From Microbacterium kunmingense (GTDB lineage Bacteria > Actinomycetota > Actinomycetes > Actinomycetales > Microbacteriaceae), in assembly GCF_023155745.1 (NCBI RefSeq), contig NZ_JAKNUS010000016.1:1-57499 (forward strand): a stretch of 57,499 nucleotides of DNA, given 5' to 3'. The position numbers and the translations under genes are program-made. The notes under the pieces were generated by a model. That model was not told where the DNA came from. It ran no database searches and was given only the letters and a program-made list of their open reading frames with translations. This document shows positions 9,688-18,929 of this stretch, in pieces. How positions within the stretch are numbered: the first letter of the stretch is position 1; each line of letters begins with the position of its first letter.

Positions 9688-10571
9688 TGCGCGCCATCGT
9701 GGTTCCGGCGCTGATCCCGAGCCCGGGGATCAGCTTCGTGCAGGTCGGGCCGTTCCAGATCCGGTTCTACGCGCTGGCGATCCTGGCCGGGATCGTGCTG
9801 GCGGTGCTGATCACCGGCCGTCGACTGCGGGCGGTCGGGCATCCGGCCGGGGTCGTGGTGGATGTGGCGATGTGGGCGGTGCCGTTCGGGATCCTCGGCG
9901 CCCGCATCTACCATGTGCTCACCCATCCGGGCGACTACTTCTTTCCCGGCGCGGACCTGTGGCGGGTGCTCTACATCTGGGAGGGCGGGATCGCGATCTT
10001 CGGTGCGATCCTGGGCGGGCTGGTCGGGATCGTGATCGGCACCCGTCGCGCCGGGATCCCGGTGCTGCTGTTCCTGGACGCGCTCGCCCCGGGGATGCTG
10101 GTCGCCCAGGCAGTGGGGCGGCTGGGGAACTACTTCAACCAGGAACTGTTCGGCCCACCCACCACCTTGCCGTGGGGGTTGCAGATCGACCCCTCAGCCC
10201 CCGCGATCCCGCCGGGGACCCCGGCGGGGACCCTGTTTCATCCGCTGTTCCTGTACGAGCTGCTGTGGAACCTGGCCGGTGCCGCCGTGATCGTGCTGCT
10301 CGAGCATCACCGTCGCCGGCACGGCCGGATCACGTTGGGCGCCGGGCGGAGTCTGGGCGTGTACCTGCTGTGGTACGGGGCGGGGCGGGCGGTGCTGGAG
10401 TCCATCCGGCTGGATCCCACCGAGCTGCTCGCCGGCGGGCTGAAAGCGAACGTGCTCACCGCCCTGGTGGCCGCCGTACTGGGGGTCGGGCTGCTCGCCC
10501 ACGCCTCCTGGCGCGCCCGCCGCCGCGCACCCGTCCGGGGGAGGGGGGATGCGCGTGTCGATCCGCAGTGA
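9687..10571 (+). CDS. lgt: Prolipoprotein diacylglyceryl transferase
   Basis: This 294-residue multi-spanning membrane enzyme transfers diacylglycerol from phosphatidylglycerol to the lipobox cysteine of prolipoproteins, the first step of lipoprotein maturation. The Lgt signature GRLGNYFNQELFG is present, as are the IWEGGIAIFG segment and seven or so hydrophobic stretches. Length is typical. It is likely an accessory copy, since it lies in a metal island, and it would serve the several lipoproteins coded nearby (DUF305, beta-propeller and TlpA-like proteins). It overlaps resB by 23 bases. Confidence 0.93.
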   Translation: MRAIVVPALIPSPGISFVQVGPFQIRFYALAILAGIVLAVLITGRRLRAVGHPAGVVVDVAMWAVPFGILGARIYHVLTHPGDYFFPGADLWRVLYIWEGGIAIFGAILGGLVGIVIGTRRAGIPVLLFLDALAPGMLVAQAVGRLGNYFNQELFGPPTTLPWGLQIDPSAPAIPPGTPAGTLFHPLFLYELLWNLAGAAVIVLLEHHRRRHGRITLGAGRSLGVYLLWYGAGRAVLESIRLDPTELLAGGLKANVLTALVAAVLGVGLLAHASWRARRRAPVRGRGDARVDPQ

Positions 10572-12195
10572 GCAGGCCTCGCAGCTGCCCACCGATCACG
10601 TCGACCGGCCGGTGGACGAGCCCACGAATCCGCGCCTGAGCGTGTCGGGGTGGGCGCGGTGGGCGTGGCGGCAGCTGACCAGCATGCGCACCGCCCTGGT
10701 GTTGTTGCTGCTGCTCGCGGTGGCCGCGATCCCCGGGTCGTTGATCCCGCAACGCTCCTCCGACCCGAACGGGGTGATCCAGTTCGACAAGACCAACCCG
10801 GGCTGGATGTGGGCGGTGGACCTGCTGCAGCTGCACGACGTGTTCGGGTCGGTGTGGTTCTCCGCGATCTACCTGCTGCTGTTCGCCTCGCTGATCGGCT
10901 GCGTCATCCCCCGCATCCGCCACCACCTGACCGCGCTGCTCGCCCCACCCCCAGCCACCCCCCGCAACCTGTCCCGCCTGCCCGCCCACACCCGCCGCCT
11001 CCTCCCCGACACACCCCCCGGTGCGGTCCTGGACGCGGCCGAGAAGGCCCTGCGCCGGCAGCAGTACCGCACCCGCCGGGTCCGCGGCGACGACGGACGG
11101 GACTCGGTCGCAGCCGAACGCGGCTACCTCCGGGAGACCGGGAACCTGCTGTTCCACGTGGCGCTGCTGGCGGTGCTGGTCGTGGTCGGCGTCGGCGGCG
11201 GGTTCCGGTTCACCGGGCAGCGGGTGCTGGTCGAGGGGCAGACCTTCGCGTCCACCCGGATCGCGTACGACTCGTTCACCGCCGGCCGGTTCATCACCGA
11301 CACGCAGATCCCGACGTTCTCCCTCACCCTCGACCGGTTCCGCGTCGACTACGTCCTGGACAACGTCAACGCGCTCGGCATGCCGAAGACCTTCGACGCA
11401 CAGGTCACCACCACCACAGGCGACACCCGGCAGGCCTCCAGCATCCGGGTCAACGAGCCACTGCCGGTGGCCGGCACCGACATCTACCTGCTCGGCAACG
11501 GGTACGCCCCCACCATCACCGTCCGAAACCCGGCCGGGAAGACCGTGTTCCGTGACACGGTCCCGTTCCTGCCGCAGGACGCGAATTTGACCAGCCTGGG
11601 CATCGTGAAAGTCCCCGACGGGCTGACAGAGCAGGTCGGCCTGGTCGGGATGCTGTACCCCACCCGCGCCACCACCGCCTCTGGGGCGTTCGCGTCCAGC
11701 TACCCGGACCTGCTGGACCCAGTCGTCACCTTCAACGTGTACGTCGGCGACCTGGGCCTGAACACCGGGGTCCCGGTGTCGGTGTACGCACTGGACACCA
11801 GCACCCTCACCCAGATCGCCGGGCGCGGCACCCCCACCCCCGCCCTGCAGCTGGTCCCCGGCACCCCGGTTCCGCTGCCGGACGGGCTGGGCACGATCGA
11901 GCTCGGCCCGATCCCCCGGTTCGCGTCGCTGGAGATCGCCGCCGACCCCACCCAAACCCCCACTCTGATCGCCGCGGTCGCCGCGATGGCCGGGCTGGCC
12001 CTGTCCCTGTTCGTGCCCCGCCGCCGCCTTTGGGTCCGCGCAACCACCGGCCGGGACGGCGGCACGGTGCTGGAGGTCGCCGGGCTAGCCCGCGGCGACG
12101 ACCCCCGCCTGCAACCCACCGTCGACACCCTCGCCACCCGCCTCACCCCTTCCCTCGCACCCCTTCGAGGAGGCTCTGATGACCCCGTTCCTTGA
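10549..12195 (+). CDS. resB: Cytochrome c biogenesis protein ResB
   Basis: A 548-residue membrane protein of system II (Ccs/Res) cytochrome c assembly. With CcsB it forms the complex that exports haem and attaches it to apocytochrome c. It has the ResB pattern of N-terminal membrane spans (around LTSMRTALVLLLLL and SAIYLLLFASLIGCV), a third span near residue 205, a large extracytoplasmic domain and a final span near residue 475. Its start lies within lgt, preceded by GGGGAGGGG. Its end overlaps ccsB by 17 bases. Confidence 0.9.
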   Translation: MRVSIRSEQASQLPTDHVDRPVDEPTNPRLSVSGWARWAWRQLTSMRTALVLLLLLAVAAIPGSLIPQRSSDPNGVIQFDKTNPGWMWAVDLLQLHDVFGSVWFSAIYLLLFASLIGCVIPRIRHHLTALLAPPPATPRNLSRLPAHTRRLLPDTPPGAVLDAAEKALRRQQYRTRRVRGDDGRDSVAAERGYLRETGNLLFHVALLAVLVVVGVGGGFRFTGQRVLVEGQTFASTRIAYDSFTAGRFITDTQIPTFSLTLDRFRVDYVLDNVNALGMPKTFDAQVTTTTGDTRQASSIRVNEPLPVAGTDIYLLGNGYAPTITVRNPAGKTVFRDTVPFLPQDANLTSLGIVKVPDGLTEQVGLVGMLYPTRATTASGAFASSYPDLLDPVVTFNVYVGDLGLNTGVPVSVYALDTSTLTQIAGRGTPTPALQLVPGTPVPLPDGLGTIELGPIPRFASLEIAADPTQTPTLIAAVAAMAGLALSLFVPRRRLWVRATTGRDGGTVLEVAGLARGDDPRLQPTVDTLATRLTPSLAPLRGGSDDPVP

Positions 12196-13177
12196 CGCCC
12201 TGTCCCTGCTGCTGGTGTACTCCGCGATCGCGATCTACGCCGCCGCATTCGTCGCCTACACCCTTCACCTCGCCCGCCGCGCCAGCACCCCTGCCGTCCC
12301 GGTCACCGCCCGGGTGCCAGTCACCGCCGGCGCCACCAGCACCACCGACCCGGACCTGGCAGGCACACCCAACGGCCCCGCCCCCGACACCGCACCCGGT
12401 GCCGCCGCTGCCCCGGGGGGCGGACGGGTGGCGGGGAAGGCGGCGCGGGTCGGGTTCGCGTTGACCGTGCTGGGCTGGGTGTTCCATCTTGCCGGGGTGG
12501 TGCTGCGCGGGGTCGCCGCGGACCGGGTGCCGTGGGCGAACATGTTCGAGTTCTCCCTCACCGGCACCGCCCTGATCATCGCCACCTTCCTGGCCGTGTC
12601 GCTGCGGGTGCGGCTGGCGTACCTGGGCAGCGCCGTGCTCGGGCTGACCGTGCTGCTGCTCGGCGTCGCGACGGTCAGCTTCTACGTCCCCGTCGTCCCC
12701 CTGATGCCCGCCCTGCAATCCGGGTGGCTGGTCATCCACGTGCTGGTCGCACTGCTGGCGACCGCGTTCTTCGGGCTCGCGTTCCTCGTCTCCCTCACCT
12801 ACCTGCTCACCACCCGCCGCCGCGGCCGCCCCTCCCGGCTCACCCGGCTGCGTGACAGTCTGCCCGGGCCGGAGGATCTGGACCGGCTCGCATACCGGCT
12901 GACGATCGTCGGGTTCATCCTGTGAACCTTCACCCTGATCGCCGGGGCGATCTGGGCCGGCCGCGCCTGGGGCAGGTTCTGGGTGTGGGACGTGAAAGAG
13001 GTGTGGACGTTCATCATCTGGGTGCTCTACGCCGGATACCTGCACGCCACCGCCACCCGCGGCTGGGCCGGCACCCGCGCCGCCTGGCTGTGCATCGTCG
13101 GCTTCGCCGCCGTGCTGTTCAACTTCGGCGTCGTCAACGTCTTCTTCACCGGGCTGCACTCCTACTCCGGACTGTGA
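12179..13177 (+). pseudogene. ccsB: Cytochrome c biogenesis protein CcsB, interrupted by an in-frame TGA
   Basis: CcsB is the haem-handling partner of ResB, a polytopic protein with a conserved WWD-type region. The reading frame is intact except for TGA at 12923-12925, and the same frame continues (TFTLIAGAIWAGRAW...) to a proper stop at 13175-13177. In the family this position is normally Trp (GFPLWTFTLIAG), so one TGG to TGA change explains the break. The haem-binding segment reads WDVKEVW, where WDPKEVW is usual. Without read-through the product would lose its last 83 residues, including that segment. Sequencing error is an alternative. Confidence 0.85.
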
Positions 13178-13204
13178 CCCGCCCCCTGCGAAAGGACCCC
13201 GCTC

Positions 13205-13480
13205 ATGACCCGCACCACCCCCCGACCCGCCCCAGCTGAGGACCCACAACGCGCCTGGCGGCGACACCGACTGCTCGTCCGGGTCGGCCAGGCCCTGATG
13301 GCCGCCGGCGCGATCGTCGCGATCATCCACTGGCTCGCGCACCTGGAAGTGTTCGGCCCCGGCCAGCCCTCCGGCTGGCTCGACCTGGTCGCCGGGTACC
13401 CGACCGGGGCGCTGCTGCTGATCACCGGCGCCATCCTCGCCGGCCGCCGCCGCCCCACCAGCAAGAGCACGAACACCTGA
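13205..13480 (+). CDS. Small membrane protein of unknown function
   Basis: A 91-residue protein with a charged N-terminus and two predicted membrane helices (about residues 27-45 and 64-80), ending in a basic tail. It lies between ccsB and the thioredoxin-like lipoprotein, on the same strand with gaps of 20-30 bases, so it is part of the cytochrome c biogenesis operon. I do not recognise the family. Position suggests an accessory role in assembly. Confidence 0.6.
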   Translation: MTRTTPRPAPAEDPQRAWRRHRLLVRVGQALMAAGAIVAIIHWLAHLEVFGPGQPSGWLDLVAGYPTGALLLITGAILAGRRRPTSKSTNT

Positions 13481-13499
13481 CCGACCGGAGTGATCCCGC

Positions 13500-14129
13500 A
13501 TGCGCACCCCCACCGCCCTGACACGCCCACCCCGCCGCACGGTCACCGCCGCCGCGGTCGCCGTGTTCGGCGTGCTCGTCCTGCTCCTGGCCGGGTGCAC
13601 CGCCCAGACGCCCGGCCTGTTGTCCTCCTCCCCGTCCCCGGGGTATCTGTCCGCGGACGAGACCGTGCGGGAGATCCCCGCCGACCGGCGCGACGACCCG
13701 GTCGCCTTCACCGGCACCACCGACACCGGGAAGCAGGCGGATTCCACCGCGTGGGCGGGCTCAGTCGTTGTGGTGAACTTCTGGTACGCCGCCTGCCCGC
13801 CCTGCCGTGCCGAAGCGCCCGACCTGGAAGCCCTCGCCCAGACCTACCAGCCCGACGGTGTCGTGTTCATCGGCGTCAACGTGCGCGACAGCGCCGACAC
13901 CGCCGCCGCGTTCGAGAACCAGTTCGGCATCACCTACCCGTCGATCCTGGACGCCACCACCGGCACCGTGCAAGCCGCGTTCGCCGGGAAAGCCGCCCCC
14001 GGCGCCGTGCCCACCACCATCGTCCTGGACCGCACCGGTCGGATGGCCGCCCGCATCATCGGGCAGCTCCCTACCCGCACCACCCTCGCCTCCCTCATCG
14101 ACACCGTCCTCGCCGAGACGAGCCCCTGA
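13500..14129 (+). CDS. Thioredoxin-like lipoprotein of TlpA/ResA type
   Basis: This 209-residue exported thiol-disulphide protein has signal peptide and lipobox LLLAGC. A TlpA/AhpC-like thioredoxin domain carries the redox site WYAACPPCRAEAPD, and the cis-proline region PTTIVLDRTGR follows. Such proteins reduce the CxxCH cysteines of apocytochrome c so that haem can be attached by ResB/CcsB. Its stop overlaps the ccdA start (TGATG), fitting the known pairing in which CcdA supplies electrons to it. Confidence 0.88.
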   Translation: MRTPTALTRPPRRTVTAAAVAVFGVLVLLLAGCTAQTPGLLSSSPSPGYLSADETVREIPADRRDDPVAFTGTTDTGKQADSTAWAGSVVVVNFWYAACPPCRAEAPDLEALAQTYQPDGVVFIGVNVRDSADTAAAFENQFGITYPSILDATTGTVQAAFAGKAAPGAVPTTIVLDRTGRMAARIIGQLPTRTTLASLIDTVLAETSP

Positions 14130-14857
14130 TGGGGGAGATCATCACCGCCGGCAGCATCTGGGCCGCCCTCCCCCTCGCCCTCCTCGCCGGGCTGGTGTCC
14201 TTCGCCTCCCCCTGCGTGCTCCCCCTCGTGCCCGGCTACCTCGGCTACCTCACCGGCACCACCACCACCGCGGGGGTCTCCCGGTGGCGGGCGCTGGCCG
14301 GGACCGGGCTGTTCACCCTCGGCTTCTCCGTCCTGTTCATCGGCTACGGGGCCGCGTTCGGCGCCCTGGGGGCCTGGCTCATCCGCTGGCAAGATCTCCT
14401 CACCCGCATCCTCGGGATCGTGGTCCTGCTGATGGGGCTCGTGTTCCTCGGCGTGTTCCGGCTCTTCCAACACACCGCGAAACCCGCCATCCACCCACCC
14501 AGCGGGCTGGCCGGAGCTCCCCTGCTCGGCATCGCGTTCGGGCTCGGCTGGACCCCGTGCCTGGGCCCCACCCTCGCCGCGATCTCCGCCCTCAGCCTCA
14601 CCACCGGCAACCCCGCCCGCGGCGCCCTCCTCGCCGTCACCTACTGCCTGGGCCTGGGGCTGCCCTTCATCGCCGCCGCCGCCGGCCTGAACTGGGCCAC
14701 CGGAAGCATCACATTCCTGCGCCGCCACATCCGCACCATCAACATCACCGGCGCGGTCCTCATGATCGCCACCGGCATCGCGATGATCAGCGGAGCCTGG
14801 ACACTCCTCACCTCCAGCATCCAGAACCTCATCGGAGCCACCGTGCTCCCCCTCTAA
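14129..14857 (+). CDS. ccdA: Cytochrome c biogenesis protein CcdA
   Basis: A 242-residue membrane protein (DsbD transmembrane domain family) that moves reducing equivalents from cytosolic thioredoxin to the outside. Six hydrophobic segments are visible, and both redox cysteines lie in their usual motifs (FASPCVLPLVPGYLGYL and LGWTPCLGPTL). It is translationally coupled to the upstream thioredoxin-like gene and closes the operon; a GC hairpin follows. Confidence 0.9.
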   Translation: MGEIITAGSIWAALPLALLAGLVSFASPCVLPLVPGYLGYLTGTTTTAGVSRWRALAGTGLFTLGFSVLFIGYGAAFGALGAWLIRWQDLLTRILGIVVLLMGLVFLGVFRLFQHTAKPAIHPPSGLAGAPLLGIAFGLGWTPCLGPTLAAISALSLTTGNPARGALLAVTYCLGLGLPFIAAAAGLNWATGSITFLRRHIRTINITGAVLMIATGIAMISGAWTLLTSSIQNLIGATVLPL

Positions 14858-14870
14858 CACACCTCTAACA

Positions 14871-14893
14871 CCCCGCTGCCGCCGGGAGCGGGG
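14871..14893 (+). terminator. GC hairpin after ccdA
   Basis: CCCCGCT pairs with AGCGGGG around a 9-base loop, 14 bases past the ccdA stop. No U-run follows, so termination is only a suggestion. Confidence 0.35.
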
Positions 14894-14976
14894 CCATGGC
14901 GTTAGCCGCCTGGCAGGGCCGGACCGGCTCCCTGCCGCATCACAGAAAGGACAGACCATGCGACCACACGGCAGCC

Positions 14977-16470
14977 GTGACCGCGCCCCCCATCCCGTCC
15001 GAGCCGGACCCGGCCCGCGGTTCCCCGGCGCTGGGGGCCGGGGGCGTCTGGGTCGCCGCCGCCGCCGCGGCCGCCGGGGTCGGGTCGGCGTATTGGGACG
15101 ACTCCTGGCACACCACCCTCGGCCGGGACAGCACCTTCATCCCTCCCCACCTGCTGCTGTATGCGTCGATCCTCACCGTCGGGGTCGTGATCGCCGGCTG
15201 GGGGTGGCGGCGGCTGGCCGCGACACGATCCATGGCCGCCGTGTTCCGCACTCCCGGGTTCGCCCTCGCGGTCGCTGCGGCGGTCGCGACCGCGGCGGCC
15301 GCGCCCGCCGACGCGTTCTGGCACACCGCGTTCGGGCGTGACGCGGTGCTCTGGTCGCCCCCGCACCTGCTGTCGGTGATCGGCACCCTGTGCGTGCTGA
15401 TCGGCCTGCTCACCGGCACCGACCGGCACGTGCCCGCCCCGCCGCGGATCGCCCTGGCCGCAGGCGTGCTGGGGGCGGCGCTGATCATCGTGATGGAATA
15501 CGACACCGACGTGCCCCAGTTCACCGAGACCCTGTACCTGCCGCTGCTGCTGGCGACCACGCTCGGCGCGGCATGGGTGATCACCACCCTGGTCCCCGGC
15601 CGCACCCGCCTTGTCCTCGTCGTCGCCGTGTACCTGGTGTTCCGGGTGGTGCTGTGGGTGCTGCTCACCACCTCTGGGTGGCTCGCCCCCGACCTGCCGG
15701 TCGCGGTGGCCGGGCTCTTCCTGCTGGCCCTGCCCGTCCCCCGGTGGCGGTGGCCGGTGGCCGCCCTCGCCGTGACCACCCTGCAATTGCTGGCCTCCGG
15801 GACCGGGATCAGCAGCGTCCCACCCACCCCCGTCGCCTGGTCCGCCGTCGGCACCACCACGGTGATCATCGTCAGCATGATCGCCCTCACCGTGCGGCCG
15901 GGGACTCGCCTCCGATCCGGGGCCGCGGCCGCGGCCCTCACCCTTCTGCTGGTCGCCCTCGCCCCGCCCCCACCCGCGCAGGCGCACGACCCCGGCCAGG
16001 GCACCGCCTACGGCACCGCACAGAGGACCGTCACCGGCGACGGCACCGGGCAGCTGACCGTCACCATCACCGGCATCCGCCTCACCGACGACACCGGCCT
16101 CACCCCGTCCCGTCTGGTCGCCCGCCGCGCCGGAGAGGACCTCACCGCGCCGCTGCGCGCACAACCCGGCACCCCGCCTCCCGGTACCTTCACCGGGGAA
16201 CTGGCACTGCCGTCACCGGGGCTGTGGTTCGTGTACGCCCAGTTCGCCACCGGCGAACGCACCCTCGAGGTGTGGGTGCCCGTCGATCAGCAGCTCACCG
16301 GCCCGCAGAGCCAGCAGCGCAACCTCTACCAGCCCGTCACCGCCCTCACCCCGTCACCGGGGCAGATCCTCCTCGGCGCCGTGCTCCTCGCCGTCTCGAC
16401 GGCACTCACGGTCGCCGCGGCCGTCACCGTCGCCCGCCGCCGACGCGTCCTCCTTCCCGCCACCACCTGA
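14977..16470 (+). CDS. Polytopic membrane protein with C-terminal extracytoplasmic domain
   Basis: About 497 residues. The first two thirds contain roughly nine hydrophobic segments with repeated aromatic/His motifs (YWDDSWHTTLGRDSTF, DAFWHTAFGRDAVLW). A soluble region of about 140 residues (from AQAHDPGQG) follows, then a final membrane helix and basic tail. The soluble part resembles the CopC/YtkA-like beta domains of copper proteins, but I cannot confirm this. The GTG at 14977 is a best guess. An ATG at 14958 with AGAAAGG upstream is in another frame, and the open frame extends to 14896, so a small indel near the start is possible. Confidence 0.65.
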   Translation: MTAPPIPSEPDPARGSPALGAGGVWVAAAAAAAGVGSAYWDDSWHTTLGRDSTFIPPHLLLYASILTVGVVIAGWGWRRLAATRSMAAVFRTPGFALAVAAAVATAAAAPADAFWHTAFGRDAVLWSPPHLLSVIGTLCVLIGLLTGTDRHVPAPPRIALAAGVLGAALIIVMEYDTDVPQFTETLYLPLLLATTLGAAWVITTLVPGRTRLVLVVAVYLVFRVVLWVLLTTSGWLAPDLPVAVAGLFLLALPVPRWRWPVAALAVTTLQLLASGTGISSVPPTPVAWSAVGTTTVIIVSMIALTVRPGTRLRSGAAAAALTLLLVALAPPPPAQAHDPGQGTAYGTAQRTVTGDGTGQLTVTITGIRLTDDTGLTPSRLVARRAGEDLTAPLRAQPGTPPPGTFTGELALPSPGLWFVYAQFATGERTLEVWVPVDQQLTGPQSQQRNLYQPVTALTPSPGQILLGAVLLAVSTALTVAAAVTVARRRRVLLPATT

Positions 16471-16652
16471 CCACGGCGAGGTCACCGCGTCTCGTCGCGG
16501 GCCGGCGGGCGACCTCGGCCCCGGCAACCGAAACGGTCGGGCACGATGAGCTGAGCACCTCTTGCATCCGCCTGCTGTGCTGCCGGAGGGCGCGGACGTG
16601 ACTCGACGCGGCAACGGCGACCACAACGGCGGCGGTTCTTCGGTTCGTGGGG

Positions 16653-18602
16653 CTATTCGGTGACGTTGATGATCATGGTCAGGCCGCCGGCGCCGTCGGT
16701 TTCGACGTTGTTGTTGGTGGTGTGGTGGTTGATGTGGCAGTGGATGAGCCACTGGCCGGGCTCGAGCGCGTTCCAGAGCACGTCGTAGCGTTGTCCCGGC
16801 CCGACGTTGATCGTGTCGGCCTGGAACTGCTGCGCCGCGGTGAGGGCCGCCCCGTCGCGGGCGACGACGGTGAACGGGCCGCCGTGGATGTGCATCGGAT
16901 GGATGTCGATGGTGTTCGAGCCGATGAACCGCACCCGGAGGGTCTCCCCCACCTTCATGTCGATGGTCTCGGTGGCCGGGTACGCCTTCCCGTTGATGGT
17001 GAAGTAGTTCGGCATGCCCCCTTCCATCGGCATCGCCGGATAGGTCAGCCCCTCCCGAGACAGCCACTCCTGCAGCTGAATCGTGTACTCGCGATCGGCA
17101 GGCGGCTGCAGGCCAGGGTCGGCGGGGTCGATGATCAGCGCCCCGTACAGGCCGAGGGCCTGCTGCCGGTCGGCGTGGTCGTGGGAGTGGTAGAAGAACG
17201 TGCCCCACTGCTTCACCGTGTACTCGTACCGGTAGGTGTCGCCGGGTTGGATGGGATCCTGGGTGATCCCGGCGGGCCCGTCCATCTCGTTGGGCACGTC
17301 CAGGCCGTGCCAGTGCACGGTCGTGGACTCGTCGAGCTCGTTGGTCACGTCGATGCGGATCCGGTCGCCCTGGGTGACCTGCAGCCGAGGCCCCGGGATC
17401 TGCCCGTTGTACGCGTACGCGTCGACGGTGACGCCGGGGAGGATCTCCCAGCGGATCTGCGACACGGTCAGCTCGAACACCCTCACCCCGTCCTCGACGC
17501 GGGCAGGTTCCAGCACCTCATCACCGCGGGTGTCCACGTCGTACGCGGCGGTCGCGGCCCGCGGGTCGACGGCGGCCATGTCCCGCATCGCCTCGGCGGG
17601 GGTGTCACGGGTCATGATCATCCCGGGCGGCATGATCAGCCCACCGACGTCGTGCGCGCTGAGAGTCATGTTGACGGCGTTCGCGGGGGCGACCATCCCG
17701 ACCACGAGCGCGATCGCGGAGAACGCGCCGACCACGGTCAGCTGCGGCACGGTCACCGCTCCGGCGCCAGAAGGCTGGTGCGCCTCATGCCCCGACCCCG
17801 GCGACGACGCACCGCCCGCCGCCTGGTCGTGGCCAGCGTGCGCCTCCGGCGGCCGCGGGCTGTGCTGCGCGTGCGCGTCATGCTCCTGGGGGTGGGTGGC
17901 GGGCTGGGGGCGGACGGTCATCAGACCGTGCTTGAGGCCCTTCTTCACCATCCACACGTTCACGGGGTAAGCGAGCACGAACCCGACCGCGATCCCGAAA
18001 CTCATCACCGCCCAGAACAGCAACTCGGTGGGCAGCATGGCCCGCATGTCGCGGCCCATCATCAGCAGCGACATCACCGGCGCCATGCCCGCCATCATCA
18101 GGTTCATGCTGATGAACTCGGGCAGGAACGAGCGGCGCACGTTCTGCCAGTAGCTGCCGCCCATCATGTTCTTCATGAACAGGGCCTGGAACACGAACAA
18201 CCCGAACGCGAACCCGGCGGCGTACTCGATGAACAGATCCAGCCACATCGGCAGGCCCAGCGACGCGACGACGACGGCGGCGACGATGATGCCGGTGGCA
18301 TCGCCCGCGACGCAGTGAATGGTCGACCCGATGCCCTGCTTCCACAGCGGCCGGGTGAACTCCTCATGCTCTCCCGGCCGCGGCTCCTTGTCCGCGAGCA
18401 CATACAGCAGCGCCCCGATCGGCCCCAGGTAGAGGGTGACCAGGATGAAGCCCCACTTCATCACCGCCGGCTCCGGGTTGTGACGGAACTGGTCCACCCC
18501 GACCCAGATCGTGCTGATCGCGACCAGCACGAACCAGGCGACCAGGAAATAGTCGATCGGTTGAATCAACCTCGCCCGCCTCTCCCTCGCACACGGGTGC
18601 AC
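16653..18602 (-). CDS. DUF4396 membrane domain fused to a multicopper oxidase
   Basis: This 649-residue two-part protein starts with a DUF4396-type membrane region (residues about 15-220, four or more helices, Met-rich loops such as FMKNMMGG and MMMGRDMRAM). A His-rich linker and another membrane segment follow, and then a multicopper oxidase module (from about residue 350). Copper-ligand motifs are intact: HWHG, YHSHDHAD, HPMHIHGG and HCHINHH. The oxidase domain therefore probably faces the outside and may oxidise Cu(I). The start is uncertain; a TTG near 18568 just before the first helix is an alternative. It converges on the preceding plus-strand gene. Confidence 0.85.
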   Translation of the reverse strand: MHPCARERRARLIQPIDYFLVAWFVLVAISTIWVGVDQFRHNPEPAVMKWGFILVTLYLGPIGALLYVLADKEPRPGEHEEFTRPLWKQGIGSTIHCVAGDATGIIVAAVVVASLGLPMWLDLFIEYAAGFAFGLFVFQALFMKNMMGGSYWQNVRRSFLPEFISMNLMMAGMAPVMSLLMMGRDMRAMLPTELLFWAVMSFGIAVGFVLAYPVNVWMVKKGLKHGLMTVRPQPATHPQEHDAHAQHSPRPPEAHAGHDQAAGGASSPGSGHEAHQPSGAGAVTVPQLTVVGAFSAIALVVGMVAPANAVNMTLSAHDVGGLIMPPGMIMTRDTPAEAMRDMAAVDPRAATAAYDVDTRGDEVLEPARVEDGVRVFELTVSQIRWEILPGVTVDAYAYNGQIPGPRLQVTQGDRIRIDVTNELDESTTVHWHGLDVPNEMDGPAGITQDPIQPGDTYRYEYTVKQWGTFFYHSHDHADRQQALGLYGALIIDPADPGLQPPADREYTIQLQEWLSREGLTYPAMPMEGGMPNYFTINGKAYPATETIDMKVGETLRVRFIGSNTIDIHPMHIHGGPFTVVARDGAALTAAQQFQADTINVGPGQRYDVLWNALEPGQWLIHCHINHHTTNNNVETDGAGGLTMIINVTE

Positions 18603-18929
18603 GTGCCCGGTGGGGCGAACCTGACGCAGCCGAGACGATCGCGGCGGAGTTCAGCGACCCGTGCCGTCCTCAACGGCGCCGCCGAAGAAGTCCGCACCGG
18701 CAGACTCGACCCCGACGGCATCACGGCGATCCTGCTGCCCGCCTTCACCGACACCACCGCACCCCGAGGGCACTGATCCTTCCGCTCAGGAGACGGACGT
18801 CGTTCGGCGATAATCGAGAACGACGTGCCGGTGGACGCGATGTGGCTGCTCTGTCGGCGAAGGCGTGGAGGGCCTGCGGCCGGGCGGGATCCGGGAGACG
18901 CAAAGGTCGGATTGGTACAGTGAGGGACT
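18603..18929. other. Gene-poor interval with a decayed reading-frame remnant
   Basis: No complete gene is visible. A plus-strand frame ending at 18776 (about 38 residues, AAEEVRTGRLDPDGI...) looks like the tail of a lost protein and has no start of its own. The second half holds the inverted repeat at 18797-18826 and the promoter region of the next gene (a -10-like TACAGT and a GAGGGA ribosome site close to 18930). Confidence 0.4.
18797..18826. repeat. 9-bp inverted repeat upstream of DUF6153-like copy 3
   Basis: ACGTCGTTC and GAACGACGT form a perfect 9-bp inverted repeat around a 12-base A/T-richer spacer, about 100 bases upstream of the next gene. It could be a regulator-binding site or a hairpin. 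It does not fit the CsoR pattern. Confidence 0.5.

Noticed and set aside
18603..18776. Plus-strand C-terminal peptide as a real gene
   Set aside because: No start codon with a ribosome site and no family similarity; described as a remnant only.
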